Below are positions 1 through 8,758 of a stretch of DNA of 64,000 nt, piece by piece. Position 1 is the first letter of the stretch; every line of letters starts with the position of its first letter. The stretch covers positions 124,001 through 188,000 of the forward strand of contig NZ_VSIY01000015.1 of NCBI RefSeq assembly GCF_008086115.1, read 5' to 3'. Made by a program: the position numbers and the translations under genes. This DNA comes from Maritimibacter fusiformis (lineage in GTDB: Bacteria; Pseudomonadota; Alphaproteobacteria; Rhodobacterales; Rhodobacteraceae). The notes below the pieces were generated by a model. It made no database searches and was not told where the DNA came from. It saw only the letters and a list, made by a program, of their open reading frames with translations.

Positions 1-1
1 A

Positions 2-169
2 GGTCACGCGATGGTGCTGAACATCACCGGTGCCGAAGTGGTCGAGACAAACGGCACGCGGTCGGACGATGGCAAGACCGCGACCTACGAGATCCCGCTG
101 ACCAAGCTGCTGGATGACACCTTCACCCTGCCCGAAACCTTCAACGCGCTGGTCCGGCCGGGAACCTGA
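2..169 (+). CDS. C-terminal fragment of an unrecognised protein
   Basis: The window opens inside a plus-strand reading frame that runs without a stop to a TGA at 167-169, giving the last 55 residues of a protein. The tail is acidic with a pattern of short beta-like stretches and has no motif I recognise. It converges on the NnrU-like gene, with only six bases between the two stops. The start and most of the protein lie outside the window, so no function can be given. Confidence 0.5.
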   Translation, partial: GHAMVLNITGAEVVETNGTRSDDGKTATYEIPLTKLLDDTFTLPETFNALVRPGT

Positions 170-175
170 TCGGGC

Positions 176-826
176 TCACGGCAGCGGGCTGACCCCGATC
201 ACAGGGGTGTGGAGCCACAAAAGCAGCCCGTAGATGCCGCAGCCGAGAGCGAAACGCAGCAACCCGCCCGGCGTGATCTCGATCCGCCGGGCGGTTTTCG
301 TCAGACGCTCCCAATCCGGCATCAGGCGACGCTTGCGCCGGTCGATGAGCCGCATTCCCAGCAGCGCGAAACCCAGGAACAGCCCGAACAGGATCACATG
401 CGCCAGGTTGCCGTTCGGCACCAGGTGCGCGCCGGCCCAGATCGCGAACGCCATCAGCAGCGGGTGGCGCACCCAGCCGACGATGCCGGGACGGTCGGGA
501 TCGAAGCGCTCGTTGTTGAGGCCGCCGAACGACAGCGGATTGGGCCGCCCGATGGACATCGTCACCAGCAGCACCGCCGGCAGCATCAGGCTCAGCGGCA
601 CATGCACCTGCCACGGCGCCCAGTCCCACAGCAACACGGTCGGGGCGCGACCGGCGGCGACGATCAACCAGATCAGCACCAGCACCGACAGGAGCGAATA
701 GAGGATGGTAAAGCCGCGCGCGCCGATCCGGGCCACGATCGGGCCTTTCACGCCCGGACGGATCGGGATCATGTGCGAGGCGAAGAACACCGCAAAGGCG
801 GCGATGAATTCGAACCATCCGGTCAT
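176..826 (-). CDS. NnrU-like integral membrane protein
   Basis: A 216-residue, strongly hydrophobic protein with about five to six membrane segments and the NnrU/isoprenylcysteine-methyltransferase-like core GWVRHPLLMAFAIWAGAHL near residues 117-136, where a conserved RHP motif is visible. NnrU was first described beside nitric oxide reductase genes, but many family members are unrelated to denitrification and no denitrification gene is present here. It sits in the inner membrane. It follows the HAD gene closely (9 bp) on the same strand and may be co-transcribed. The family assignment is fairly sure; the biochemical role is unknown. Confidence 0.75.
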   Translation of the reverse strand: MTGWFEFIAAFAVFFASHMIPIRPGVKGPIVARIGARGFTILYSLLSVLVLIWLIVAAGRAPTVLLWDWAPWQVHVPLSLMLPAVLLVTMSIGRPNPLSFGGLNNERFDPDRPGIVGWVRHPLLMAFAIWAGAHLVPNGNLAHVILFGLFLGFALLGMRLIDRRKRRLMPDWERLTKTARRIEITPGGLLRFALGCGIYGLLLWLHTPVIGVSPLP

Positions 827-835
827 CTGTCACTC

Positions 836-1471
836 CTATCCAATGAGCGCCTCGACGGCGGCCGCCAGCGCCTCGGGCCGGTCGCAGAGCGCGGCGGCGG
901 CGGCAAGCTCACCGGGCGCGCCAAAGCCCCAGGTCACGCCGACACTGGCCATGCCCACCGCGTTTGCCGCGTCGACGTCGTGGTGCCGGTCGCCGATCAT
1001 CACGCAGATGTCGGACGAAACGCCAAGAGTTTCAAGCGCATGTGCCAGAAGATCGCCCTTGTCGCCCCGTGTGCCGTCCAGCTCCGGCCCGAACTCGGCG
1101 GCAAGGTGGCGGTCCAGCCCGAAATGCGCGGTGATCCGGGTGGCATAGACATGCGGCTTGGCTGTCGCGAGGCACAGCCGATAGCGCCCGGCCAGCGCGC
1201 TCAGCGCCGCCGGGATGCCGTCATAGACCCGGTTTTCGAACAGCCCCTCGCGGGCGTAGCGGTCACGGTAGAGGCGCAGCGCCTCGTTCGGGTCGGGCAC
1301 GCCCAGCCGGGCGAAACTGTCGATCAGCGGCGGGCCGATCAGCCAGTCGAAATCGTCGCGGTCGGGCGTGTCGATGCCGAGCGTGTCGAGCGCATGAAGC
1401 ACCGAACGCACGATCCCGGGCCGGGAATCGGTCAGCGTGCCGTCGAGATCGAGAAACACCGTCGCCGCCAT
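836..1471 (-). CDS. HAD-family hydrolase, phosphoglycolate phosphatase-like
   Basis: About 211 residues. HAD motif I is FLDLDGTLTDS at the N-terminus (nucleophile Asp in DxDGT) and motif IV is GDRHHDVDAA near residue 165, with a helical cap between. This layout fits the Gph/PGPase subgroup that dephosphorylates small phosphate esters in the cytoplasm. I chose the ATG at 1471 because it places motif I at the usual distance. Two tandem GTG codons up to 1483 would extend it by four residues and overlap the DUF389 gene. It is the last or next-to-last gene of a minus-strand run starting at dapD. Substrate not determinable. Confidence 0.8.
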   Translation of the reverse strand: MAATVFLDLDGTLTDSRPGIVRSVLHALDTLGIDTPDRDDFDWLIGPPLIDSFARLGVPDPNEALRLYRDRYAREGLFENRVYDGIPAALSALAGRYRLCLATAKPHVYATRITAHFGLDRHLAAEFGPELDGTRGDKGDLLAHALETLGVSSDICVMIGDRHHDVDAANAVGMASVGVTWGFGAPGELAAAAALCDRPEALAAAVEALIG

Positions 1472-1476
1472 CGCGC

Positions 1477-2472
1477 TCACCACCAGCCACGGCCCGAAAC
1501 GAAGACCGCGACCGCGAACAGCACCACGATCAGCGAGGAGATCGCCACCGAGATCCAGGGGCTGGTCGCGTGTTCATCGCTTTGCCATTTGCGCGGGCGG
1601 ATGCCCTTGGCACGGAACACGACCAGCGCAGCCAGGTTGATCGCGGCGATGTTGACCAGAACCGTGGTCACGGCCTTGCCGGCCTTGAACCATTCGCCAC
1701 CGCCCAGAAGCAGCCCGGCCGCCGACAGCGGCGGCAACAGCGCCGCGGCCACCATCACGCCGACCAGCGCCGAGGTCTGGCCGCCCGCCACCATCAGCGC
1801 CGCCGCGGCCCCCGAGGCCAGCGGCAATGCCACCGAGATCAGCGTCAGCGGCGCGTCATAGGTTTCCACCACCGCGCCGATATGGCCGCGGAACAACACG
1901 CCCAGCGCCGCCGCCGAGATCGCCGCGACCGCCAGCCCGGCGCCCAGTGACCTGAGCGCGACCAGCATCAGCGACAGCGTGCCGAGGTTGACCGCGAAGG
2001 CCAGACCCAGGATCGGGCCGAGCAGCGGCGCGATCACCATCGCGCCGATCACCACCGCGACCTGATCGAGCGACAGGCCGATCGCCGCGACCACGGTGGC
2101 CAGCCCGGTCAGAACCAGGTAGTCGAGCGTCAGCGCCGTGCCCTGGCGGATGTCGCCGTAAATCGCCTCGCGCGCCCGGGCGGTCTCGCGCTGGGCGATG
2201 CGCTCCTGTTCCTCTTCGTCGTCGACCTCTGGCAGCGACCCCTCGGTCGGAAGCACATGAAGATGCCAGCCGCTCTCGCCGTCAAGCGCCTCGGCGATGC
2301 GGTCAAGCAGGTCCTGGGTGTCGACCTCCTGCAACGAGGCCACCAGCGTCCGGCGGTCGCCATCCTCGGTCGCCAGCAGGAACCAGTCGTCCGTGGAAAG
2401 ATCGTCGAGGCACGCCGTCACCGCCTCGGCCCGATCCTTTGGCAGGACGATCTGGATCAGCTTGCGCGTCAT
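1477..2472 (-). CDS. DUF389 (TIGR00341-like) membrane protein
   Basis: 331 residues. The first ~110 are soluble (ferredoxin-like-fold style, acidic, ending in a charged EEEQ stretch). The rest is a glycine/alanine-rich bundle of roughly seven membrane helices with repeated LGPILGLAFA and LPLASGAAAALM elements characteristic of the DUF389 family. The start codon overlaps the stop of the preceding 111-aa gene (ATGA), so the two are translationally coupled. Family members have no settled function; a transporter or channel is possible from the fold. Confident on family only. Confidence 0.75.
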   Translation of the reverse strand: MTRKLIQIVLPKDRAEAVTACLDDLSTDDWFLLATEDGDRRTLVASLQEVDTQDLLDRIAEALDGESGWHLHVLPTEGSLPEVDDEEEQERIAQRETARAREAIYGDIRQGTALTLDYLVLTGLATVVAAIGLSLDQVAVVIGAMVIAPLLGPILGLAFAVNLGTLSLMLVALRSLGAGLAVAAISAAALGVLFRGHIGAVVETYDAPLTLISVALPLASGAAAALMVAGGQTSALVGVMVAAALLPPLSAAGLLLGGGEWFKAGKAVTTVLVNIAAINLAALVVFRAKGIRPRKWQSDEHATSPWISVAISSLIVVLFAVAVFVSGRGWW

Positions 2473-2804
2473 GGCGCATCGTCGAAAAACGGTGTCATCT
2501 GCGCCACGATCACCGAGTTTTCATCCAGCGCGCGCTGCATCAGGGCGCGTTCCTCGTCGGGGATGTCGTGCCCCTCCGCCAGCCGTTCATCAAGCGTGCC
2601 GTAGCCGGACACGTCGAGCGGGGCCAGATCGGCCTGTTTGAGGATCGCCACGGTCTCGCGCACCGCCTCGGCCTCGTCCACGCCCGAGGCATAGCACATC
2701 AGCGCCGCCCCGGTCGCACCCTTGGGCAGCCCGTCGCCTTCGTGGCGGCCGACCTCGACCAGCAGGGTAAAGACCTGCTGCGGGCGTTTGGGTTTGTCAG
2801 TCAC
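2469..2804 (-). CDS. Conserved small cytoplasmic protein, unknown function
   Basis: 111 residues, soluble, acidic, no signal peptide. It begins with GTG (complement of 2802-2804), which overlaps the dapD stop by eight bases, and its stop overlaps the DUF389 start. The coupling on both sides argues that it is a real gene rather than a shadow frame. I see no catalytic motif. Its place directly after dapD suggests co-expression, not a known role in lysine biosynthesis. Confidence 0.65.
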   Translation of the reverse strand: MTDKPKRPQQVFTLLVEVGRHEGDGLPKGATGAALMCYASGVDEAEAVRETVAILKQADLAPLDVSGYGTLDERLAEGHDIPDEERALMQRALDENSVIVAQMTPFFDDAP

Positions 2805-3624
2805 GCAACAGCTCGTTGATGCCGGTTTTCGAGCGGGTGCGCGCGTCGACGCGCTTGACGATCACCGCGCAGTAAAGGTGGACGCCGTTCTTCGAGGGCA
2901 TCGAGCCTGCGACGACCACCGAATAGGGCGGCACCTCGCCATACATGACCTCGCCGGTGTCGCGGTCGACGATCTTGGTCGACTGGCCGATGAACACGCC
3001 CATGCCCAGCACCGAGCCTTCGCGCACGATCACGCCTTCGACCACCTCGGAGCGCGCGCCGATGAAGCAGTTGTCCTCGATGATCGTCGGCCCGGCCTGC
3101 ATCGGTTCCAGCACGCCGCCGATGCCGACGCCGCCCGACAGGTGCACGTTCTTGCCGATCTGGGCACATGATCCGACCGTGGCCCAGGTATCGACCATCG
3201 TGCCCTCGTCGACATAGGCGCCGAGGTTGACGAAGCTGGGCATCAGCACCACGCCCGGCGCGATATAGGCCGATTTGCGCACCACGCAGTGCGGCACGGC
3301 GCGAAAGCCCGCGTCGCGCCACTGGTTGTCGCCCCAGCCCTTGAACTTCGAGTCGACCTTGTCCCACCAGCCGCCGCCCTGCGGCCCGCCGGATTGCGCC
3401 TCCATGTCCTTGATGCGAAAGCCCAGAAGCACCGCCTTCTTGGCCCATTGGTTGACGTGCCATTGCCCGTCATCCTGCCTCTCGGCCACCCGCAGCGAGC
3501 CCGAGTCGAGCGCGTTCAGGGTGTCCTCGATGGCCTCGCGGGTCTCGCCCTTGGTGGCAGGCGTGATGGTGTCGCGGGCCTCCCATGCGGCTTCGATGGC
3601 GGCTTCCAGCGCGGCGTTGGACAT
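2797..3624 (-). CDS. dapD: 2,3,4,5-tetrahydropyridine-2,6-dicarboxylate N-succinyltransferase
   Basis: 275 residues, the usual DapD length. It catalyses succinylation of tetrahydrodipicolinate in the succinylase branch of lysine/diaminopimelate synthesis. The C-terminal two thirds is a left-handed beta-helix (hexapeptide repeats such as [15 protein letters not shown] and [15 protein letters not shown]). The N-terminal domain contains [12 protein letters not shown] chose the ATG at 3624 ([11 protein letters not shown]), which matches the family start; a longer open frame to 3813 has no support. It heads a minus-strand run and is divergent from the LOG-family gene, with 91 bp between the starts. 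Confidence 0.95.
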   Translation of the reverse strand: MSNAALEAAIEAAWEARDTITPATKGETREAIEDTLNALDSGSLRVAERQDDGQWHVNQWAKKAVLLGFRIKDMEAQSGGPQGGGWWDKVDSKFKGWGDNQWRDAGFRAVPHCVVRKSAYIAPGVVLMPSFVNLGAYVDEGTMVDTWATVGSCAQIGKNVHLSGGVGIGGVLEPMQAGPTIIEDNCFIGARSEVVEGVIVREGSVLGMGVFIGQSTKIVDRDTGEVMYGEVPPYSVVVAGSMPSKNGVHLYCAVIVKRVDARTRSKTGINELLRD

Positions 3625-3715
3625 GGCGTGTCTCCGAATGCGGTTCAGTCTTGGTTGGCCCCCGGCTATAAGGGCTGATACCCGACCTCGCAATGCGGCA
3701 AGACAGGACGAGCAT

Positions 3716-4564
3716 ATGAACGAAGTGACCCGCGCCCACCCCTTTCGCCATTCCGGCCAGGACTGCGCCGAAGCCGACCAGATCCCCGATACGCCGCAGA
3801 CCCGGTCGCCCACCTACCGGCTGGCCTTTGCCGATCAGGATTTCATCCTGCGCGACGAGTTGCGCCCGGTGCGGTTGCAGCTCGAGCTGCTCAAGCCCGA
3901 GATGGTGATGCAGGAGGCGGGGATCGAATCGACCGTCGTGCTGTTCGGCGGCGCGCGCGTTCCGCGGCCCGCCGACAAGGACAAGACCGCGAACCCGGTG
4001 CTGGCCGAGCTGTCGCATTTCTACGACGAGGCGCGCAAGTTCGCCCGGATGGTCAGCGAAGAGGCGAACGGATCGGGCCACCGCCGCAAGGTCATCGTGT
4101 CGGGCGGCGGACCGGGCGTGATGGAGGCAGCCAGCCGGGGCGCGGCCGAGGCGGGCGGCGTGTCGATCGGGCTGAACATCGTGCTGCCGCATGAACAGGC
4201 GCCGAACGAATACGTGACGCCCGAGCTTTGCTTCAATTTTCACTATTTCGCGATCCGCAAGATGCATTTCCTGATGCGGGCCGAGGCGATCGTGGTGTTT
4301 CCGGGCGGCTTCGGCACGCTGGACGAGATGTTCGAAAGCCTGACGCTGATCCAGACCGGGCGGATGAAGCAGGTGCCGTTCCTGCTGTTCGGACGGGACT
4401 TCTGGGAAAAGATCATCAACTGGGACGCGCTGGCCGAGGCCGGCACGATCTCGCCCGAGGATCTCAAGCTGTTTCGCTTCGTCGAGACCGCCGAAGAGGC
4501 GGTGGCGGCGATGGCAGACTGGGACGGCGCGGGCCAGAAACGCGGCGACATTCCCGGGCGTTAG
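3716..4564 (+). CDS. LOG-family Rossmann protein (TIGR00730-like)
   Basis: 282 residues. The diagnostic PGGFGTLDE motif (PGGxGTxxE) lies near residue 200, and a [14 protein letters not shown] nucleotide/phosphate-binding element lies near residue 126. The family includes cytokinin riboside 5'-monophosphate phosphoribohydrolases (LOG) and nucleotide 5'-monophosphate nucleosidases (PpnN). The N-terminal ~75 residues are an extension compared with minimal LOG proteins. The ATG at 3716 was chosen over an earlier open frame because dapD begins there on the other strand. Substrate unknown; a nucleotide nucleosidase role is the best guess. Confidence 0.8.
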   Translation: MNEVTRAHPFRHSGQDCAEADQIPDTPQTRSPTYRLAFADQDFILRDELRPVRLQLELLKPEMVMQEAGIESTVVLFGGARVPRPADKDKTANPVLAELSHFYDEARKFARMVSEEANGSGHRRKVIVSGGGPGVMEAASRGAAEAGGVSIGLNIVLPHEQAPNEYVTPELCFNFHYFAIRKMHFLMRAEAIVVFPGGFGTLDEMFESLTLIQTGRMKQVPFLLFGRDFWEKIINWDALAEAGTISPEDLKLFRFVETAEEAVAAMADWDGAGQKRGDIPGR

Positions 4565-4573
4565 GGCGCGGAC

Positions 4574-5017
4574 CTAGCCCTTGGCGTAGAGCGGCACCTC
4601 GCCCAGCTTGTCGATGATCCAGGTGTGGGTGTGGCCCGGGAACGGTTCGCAAAAGCGTTTCATCAGCGCCGGGTAGCCAAAGCCGATTTCGGAGGTGCGG
4701 CACAGGAACCGGCCGCTGACCAGATCGTGCAGCGCCAGCCCACCGCCCGACTGGCGCAGGGCATAGCCCTTGTCGACCAGCCGCTGTTTCAGGGTGCGCC
4801 AGGTGTCGGCGGCCAGGAAATCCTCTGTCACGCGGGCGCGGATCGGGGCGAGCAGCCGTTCCTCGACCCGCTCGGGAAATCGCTGTTCGTCGCGGCGGCG
4901 CAGGTCACGGTCGATGGCGGCGCGGATGATCTGGCCCAGCGACACATCCTCGTCGCGCGCCAGCGCCTCAAGCCGGTCGATGGTGTGGCGCGAGAGTTTG
5001 AAGGCAACCGATTCCAT
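4574..5017 (-). CDS. Ribbon-helix-helix-like small protein
   Basis: 147 residues from the ATG at 5017. Residues 1-45 (AFKLSRHTIDRLEALARDED followed by a second helix) look like a CopG/Arc-type ribbon-helix-helix DNA-binding unit. The remaining ~100 residues are a separate domain with no motif I know. It converges on the LOG gene with a nine-base gap. It could be a repressor or an antitoxin-like protein, but no toxin gene is adjacent, so I do not assign one. Confidence 0.6.
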   Translation of the reverse strand: MESVAFKLSRHTIDRLEALARDEDVSLGQIIRAAIDRDLRRRDEQRFPERVEERLLAPIRARVTEDFLAADTWRTLKQRLVDKGYALRQSGGGLALHDLVSGRFLCRTSEIGFGYPALMKRFCEPFPGHTHTWIIDKLGEVPLYAKG

Positions 5018-5051
5018 GCCGCCAGTTTGCACGGGATCGGTTGCCGGACGG

Positions 5052-5756
5052 TTAACCCTTGTTCGGAAGAACCGATTTCGGCAATCGCGCCTCGCGGCGG
5101 ACACGGCGGTGGACGTGTTTCTTGCCCCATCCCGCCTTCGGGTCGGCGGTGTCGAACACCGCGATCAGGCGCTTGCGGCTGCGAAACGGTTCTTCGACCA
5201 CGACGTGGTAATTCGGCTCGCGACCGGCCCAGGCGACCAGTTTTTCAAGGCCGACGGGATCATGGACATGATCTTCCAGCATGAAGGCCGGCCACATGAA
5301 CGGCACCGAAAGGATCACCAGATCGCCCAGCGCCATCAGGCGGCGGGTGAAAGCCTCGGCCTCGGGCACGTGTTCGAGCACCTGAAGGCAGGTCACGACA
5401 TCGAAGCGGCGGCCGAAATCATGCTCCATGAAGTCGCCCTCGATGCCGGTCACGGAGTCCGAGGCATAGGGTGGCGCACGGTCGAAGGAAATCCGCTCCG
5501 GTATCCAGTCGAACCATTCCTGATAGGGGCAATTGGCGGTGCCGACATCAAGGTGCGAGCGGGCATCGCGCGCCAGGGTGCGCATGATGAAATCGACGTA
5601 ACCGTAATACAGCAGGTCCATCCGGTCCTGCCAGTATTCGCCGCTGGAATAGATCGCGGCCTTCTTGCGCTCGGCCCGTTTCGCACGAAAGGCCCGGCGT
5701 GCTTCACGCATCGCCCGGACTTCCTCGCGTGATCGGTTTGCCGGTCCATCGGCCAT
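5052..5756 (-). CDS. Class I SAM-dependent methyltransferase-like protein
   Basis: 234 residues. Motif I is degenerate but visible (LDVGTANCPYQEW near residue 70), and motif II/post-II reads DVVTCLQVLEHVPEAEAFTRR near residues 115-135, as in Methyltransf_11/23 proteins. The N-terminus is very basic (KRAERKK). The upstream ATG at 5756 lacks a clear ribosome site; an internal ATG at 5711 is preceded by GAGGAAG at good spacing and may be the true start, 15 residues shorter. Substrate unknown. An identical-strand neighbour follows after 34 bp. Confidence 0.7.
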   Translation of the reverse strand: MADGPANRSREEVRAMREARRAFRAKRAERKKAAIYSSGEYWQDRMDLLYYGYVDFIMRTLARDARSHLDVGTANCPYQEWFDWIPERISFDRAPPYASDSVTGIEGDFMEHDFGRRFDVVTCLQVLEHVPEAEAFTRRLMALGDLVILSVPFMWPAFMLEDHVHDPVGLEKLVAWAGREPNYHVVVEEPFRSRKRLIAVFDTADPKAGWGKKHVHRRVRREARLPKSVLPNKG

Positions 5757-5863
5757 GCGGGTCTGTGCGTTCCCTGTCGCGCCGCCGGCAAGTCCGGCGG
5801 TTGGCAGACGGTAGCGGATCAGGCCGCCCCGTCAACAGGTGTGGGCCGGACAGGCCCGATCCG

Positions 5864-6067
5864 TCACCCGGTGAGTCCCGCCGGCACCACACAGATCGGG
5901 CGGCGATAGGGCAGCCAGGTCACCCGGTGGCCTTGCTCGGTATCCTCGAGGCCGTAGCCGAACTGCGCCAGACGCCGGCGCCAGGCCCGGTCCGACCGTG
6001 CCAGCATGCGCTGTTCGATGACGAAGTCCATGGTGCGTTGCCGCTCGGCGGCAGAGATCCTTGCCAT
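5864..6067 (-). CDS. Small basic protein of unknown function
   Basis: 67 residues, starting at the ATG at 6067 directly after an AGGAG ribosome-binding site at ideal distance. Very rich in arginine (MARISAAERQRTMDFVIEQR), with no cysteine and no membrane segment. The good ribosome site and standalone intergenic placement support a real gene. No function recognised; a small nucleic-acid- or ribosome-associated protein is only a guess from charge. Confidence 0.55.
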   Translation of the reverse strand: MARISAAERQRTMDFVIEQRMLARSDRAWRRRLAQFGYGLEDTEQGHRVTWLPYRRPICVVPAGLTG

Positions 6068-6199
6068 TGTTCTGCTCCTCGGTTCGATGAGGAAACATGG
6101 CGCGTCAGAATGGCGAGATTGGAGCGTGAATGCGGAAGGATTTGGGTAATTCTGCGCGATTGTGGCGCCCCGCACGACAATCGTTCCGTATTGGTCGGC

Positions 6200-6649
6200 T
6201 CACCCGACCGGAAAGACATGCAGTTTCAACCGCCCGTCGACCCCGTGAAACAGGTAGATGCCGAACAGGAAATAGTCGCCGAAGATCATGTCGGGCACAC
6301 TGACCGGCTTGCCCACGCCGTCATGGCACCAGGTGACGATATCGGCGTCGGTGATCTGCTGGCGCCGCTCGGCGGTGGTGAAGTAGCCGTCGAGGTTGTC
6401 GTGGGGGCCGATCTTGCCGAACTTGTGCACATTGGCGCGATCCTGGCGGATGACCTGATTGGCATCGGTCAGGCGCTGGCCCGACGAGTTGACGAAATCG
6501 AACGAGTCGAACCCGGTGACATAGTCGACGATGACCTGGCCCGGAATGCCCGGATAGTTCTCGGGGTCATAGACGATGCAGTCCTGAGCGATGGCCGCAG
6601 AGGCAGACATCGTCGTCATGGCAAGGGCGAAACCCATGTTGCGAAACAT
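6200..6649 (-). CDS. Secreted/periplasmic protein of unknown function
   Basis: 149 residues with a typical Sec signal peptide (MFRNMGFALAMTTMSASA, cleavage likely after AIAQ at about residue 22). The mature part is ~127 residues with two cysteines that could form a disulfide. The ATG at 6649 follows AAGGAGG at proper spacing; longer frames have no support. No domain recognised. It is the distal gene of the rlmN side but is separated by 101 bp, so it probably has its own promoter. Confidence 0.65.
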   Translation of the reverse strand: MFRNMGFALAMTTMSASAAIAQDCIVYDPENYPGIPGQVIVDYVTGFDSFDFVNSSGQRLTDANQVIRQDRANVHKFGKIGPHDNLDGYFTTAERRQQITDADIVTWCHDGVGKPVSVPDMIFGDYFLFGIYLFHGVDGRLKLHVFPVG

Positions 6650-6750
6650 CGTGTCCTCCTTGATGCCGGGCGCTTGGCGGTTGCGCGACGGATACCCCGG
6701 CGGCGCGGTGCGGTCCAGCGCAACCGGGGCAGCGCGCGCAAATGTCCCGG

Positions 6751-7947
6751 TCAAAGCCCCGTTTCGCGCGCGATCTCGGCTTTCGATTTGCGGGCGCGTT
6801 CGGTGGCGGATTTCAACTGGCCGCAGGCGGCCATGATATCCTCGCCGCGCGGGGTGCGGATCGGGCTGGCGTAGCCTGCCTTGTAGATGATGTCGGCAAA
6901 GGCGCGGATGCGGTTGTTCGACGACCGGCGATAGGGCGCGCCGGGCCATTCGTTGAACGGGATCAGGTTGATCTTGGCCGGGATGCCCTCGATCAGCTTC
7001 ACAAGGCGGCGCGCATCCTCGTCGCTGTCGTTGACACCGTCGAGCATGACATATTCGAAGGTGATCCGCTCGGAGTTCGACAGCTTGGGATAGGCCCGCA
7101 GCGCGTCCAGCAACGCCTCGATGTTCCACTTCTTGTTGATCGGCACCAGCGTGTCGCGCACCGCGTCGGTGGTGGCGTGAAAGCTGATCGCCAGCATGCA
7201 GCCGATTTCCTCGCCCGCGCGGGCGATCTCGGGCACCACGCCGGAGGTCGACAGCGTGATCCGGCGGCGGCTGAGGCTGATACCCTCGGGGTCCATCGCG
7301 ATCTTCATCGCGTCGCGCACCGCCTCGAAGTTATAGAGCGGCTCGCCCATCCCCATCAGCACGATGTTGGACAAAAGGCGGGTTTCGTCCTTGGGGTGGC
7401 GGCCCGGTTCGGGCCATTCGCCCAGATCGTCGCGCGCCACCATGATCTGCCCGACGATCTCGGCGGCGGTCAGGTTGCGCACCAGTTTCTGCGTGCCGGT
7501 GTGGCAGAAGGAACAGGTCAGCGTGCAGCCGACCTGCGACGAGACGCAGAGCGTGCCGCGATCCTCCTCGGGGATATAGACGACCTCGACCTCATGGCCG
7601 CCGGCGATGCGCACCAGGTACTTGCGGGTGCCATCGGCGCTGACCTGCCGCATCACCACCTCGGGCACGCGGATCTCGAAACGCTCGGCCAGCATCGCGC
7701 GGTAGTCCTTGGCGAGGTTGGTCATGTCCTCGAAGTCGCGCACGCCCTTCTGATAGATCCACTGCCAGACCTGCCCGACCCGCATCCGGGCCTGTTTCTC
7801 GGGCGTGCCGGCGGCGATCAGCACATCGCGCAGCCCGTCGCGGGTGAGGCCGACAAGGTTGATCAGACCGCTGCCGTCCGCGTCCTTGCGCGGCAGGGTC
7901 ATCACATCCTGGGTGATCGGGGCGGAAGGGGCGGTCGGGCTGGTCAT
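6751..7947 (-). CDS. rlmN: 23S rRNA (adenine2503-C2)-methyltransferase / tRNA A37 methyltransferase
   Basis: 398 residues, the normal RlmN length. The radical-SAM motif CxxxCxxC appears as [11 protein letters not shown] near residue 142, binding the [4Fe-4S] cluster. The family also uses two further cysteines; the C-terminal [15 protein letters not shown] block and [12 protein letters not shown] tail are typical. It methylates A2503 of 23S rRNA and A37 of some tRNAs in the cytoplasm. Downstream of the IalB-like gene on the same strand, separated by a strong terminator, so it is transcribed independently. Confidence 0.95.
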   Translation of the reverse strand: MTSPTAPSAPITQDVMTLPRKDADGSGLINLVGLTRDGLRDVLIAAGTPEKQARMRVGQVWQWIYQKGVRDFEDMTNLAKDYRAMLAERFEIRVPEVVMRQVSADGTRKYLVRIAGGHEVEVVYIPEEDRGTLCVSSQVGCTLTCSFCHTGTQKLVRNLTAAEIVGQIMVARDDLGEWPEPGRHPKDETRLLSNIVLMGMGEPLYNFEAVRDAMKIAMDPEGISLSRRRITLSTSGVVPEIARAGEEIGCMLAISFHATTDAVRDTLVPINKKWNIEALLDALRAYPKLSNSERITFEYVMLDGVNDSDEDARRLVKLIEGIPAKINLIPFNEWPGAPYRRSSNNRIRAFADIIYKAGYASPIRTPRGEDIMAACGQLKSATERARKSKAEIARETGL

Positions 7948-8000
7948 CGGGCTATCCTAGCGGGCTGGCGCCGATATAGGCGATCCCAGCGCGATTTCAA

Positions 8001-8031
8001 AAGAAAACGCCCCGGCAGCAGGGCCGGGGCG
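8001..8031 (-). terminator. Rho-independent terminator after the IalB-like gene
   Basis: A 9-bp GC stem (8008-8016 pairs with 8023-8031, loop of six bases) is followed on the minus strand by TTTTCTTTT at 8007-7999. It sits about 20 bases after the stop of the IalB-like gene and before rlmN. Confidence 0.8.
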
Positions 8032-8052
8032 CGAAAATCGGTCGGGCCGGTC

Positions 8053-8580
8053 CTACTTGCAGCGCGCCGCCGCATCTTCCACCGCGGCGGTAAAGCCCAG
8101 CAGCGAGAACTTGTCCTCGGTCCGGGTGCCGCGCGAGGATACGCCGACCACGATCGCATCGGCTCCGCGTTTCATCGCGGCGATGATCTTGGCGTCGTCC
8201 TCGGGGCCGCTGGACCAGGCCCATTCGCCATCGGTGAACAACTGGAAGGTGTCGCTGCCGATGGTGACGGTCACGACGGACTCGGGCTTGAACGGATAGC
8301 CGCCGGTGAACGACACCTCGCCCGACACCCCGGCCTCTGGCCGGTAGCTCACGAACATCAGGATGTCGCCGCGGCTTACCGCGACCGGGCGGCCATCCTT
8401 GGTGTTCACGGTCTCTTTCGGCTTCGAGACGCTCCAGCATTCCTTCGGGCTCGCCTCGACGAACACGCTCCAGTCGGTGTTGGCCGCAACCCGGTTGTCG
8501 CTTTCGTCCTGCGCCGTTGCGCCCGTGGCGGCCCAGATCAGCGCCGCCGTGCACAAACCCAGTGCAATATTCGATTTCAT
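8053..8580 (-). CDS. Invasion-associated locus B (IalB)-like periplasmic protein
   Basis: 175 residues with a signal peptide (MKSNIALGLCTAALIWAATG, cleavage near TAQ-DE at about residue 23). The mature domain shows the IalB layout: W-x-V-x3-SP-KECW-V, later GEWAW, then a late helix ending in a cysteine near the C-terminus. The two outer cysteines probably form a disulfide. ATG at 8580 was chosen over a GTG nine bases upstream because GGAGG lies 11 bases before the ATG but only two before the GTG. IalB proteins are common in free-living Alphaproteobacteria, and their role there is unknown. Confidence 0.75.
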   Translation of the reverse strand: MKSNIALGLCTAALIWAATGATAQDESDNRVAANTDWSVFVEASPKECWSVSKPKETVNTKDGRPVAVSRGDILMFVSYRPEAGVSGEVSFTGGYPFKPESVVTVTIGSDTFQLFTDGEWAWSSGPEDDAKIIAAMKRGADAIVVGVSSRGTRTEDKFSLLGFTAAVEDAAARCK

Positions 8581-8758
8581 GTCAACCACAGCCTCCAGCT
8601 GCCCCTGCCTCTTGGCCCTTGCGCCACCGCTTTTAGTGCGATCTTTTCAAGGCGCGCGCCGCGTTTCAACTCTGCGCGTCACACTAACGTAATCCCGCCG
8701 GTTTTTGAAAGCCCCGTTGGCGGAAAACCGCGCGTTCCCCGTAGCATGGAGGTGATGG

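Noticed and set aside
209..1861. A 550-codon plus-strand frame over the NnrU, HAD and DUF389 genes
   Set aside because: Low-complexity Arg/Gln/His composition and complete overlap with three recognisable minus-strand genes.
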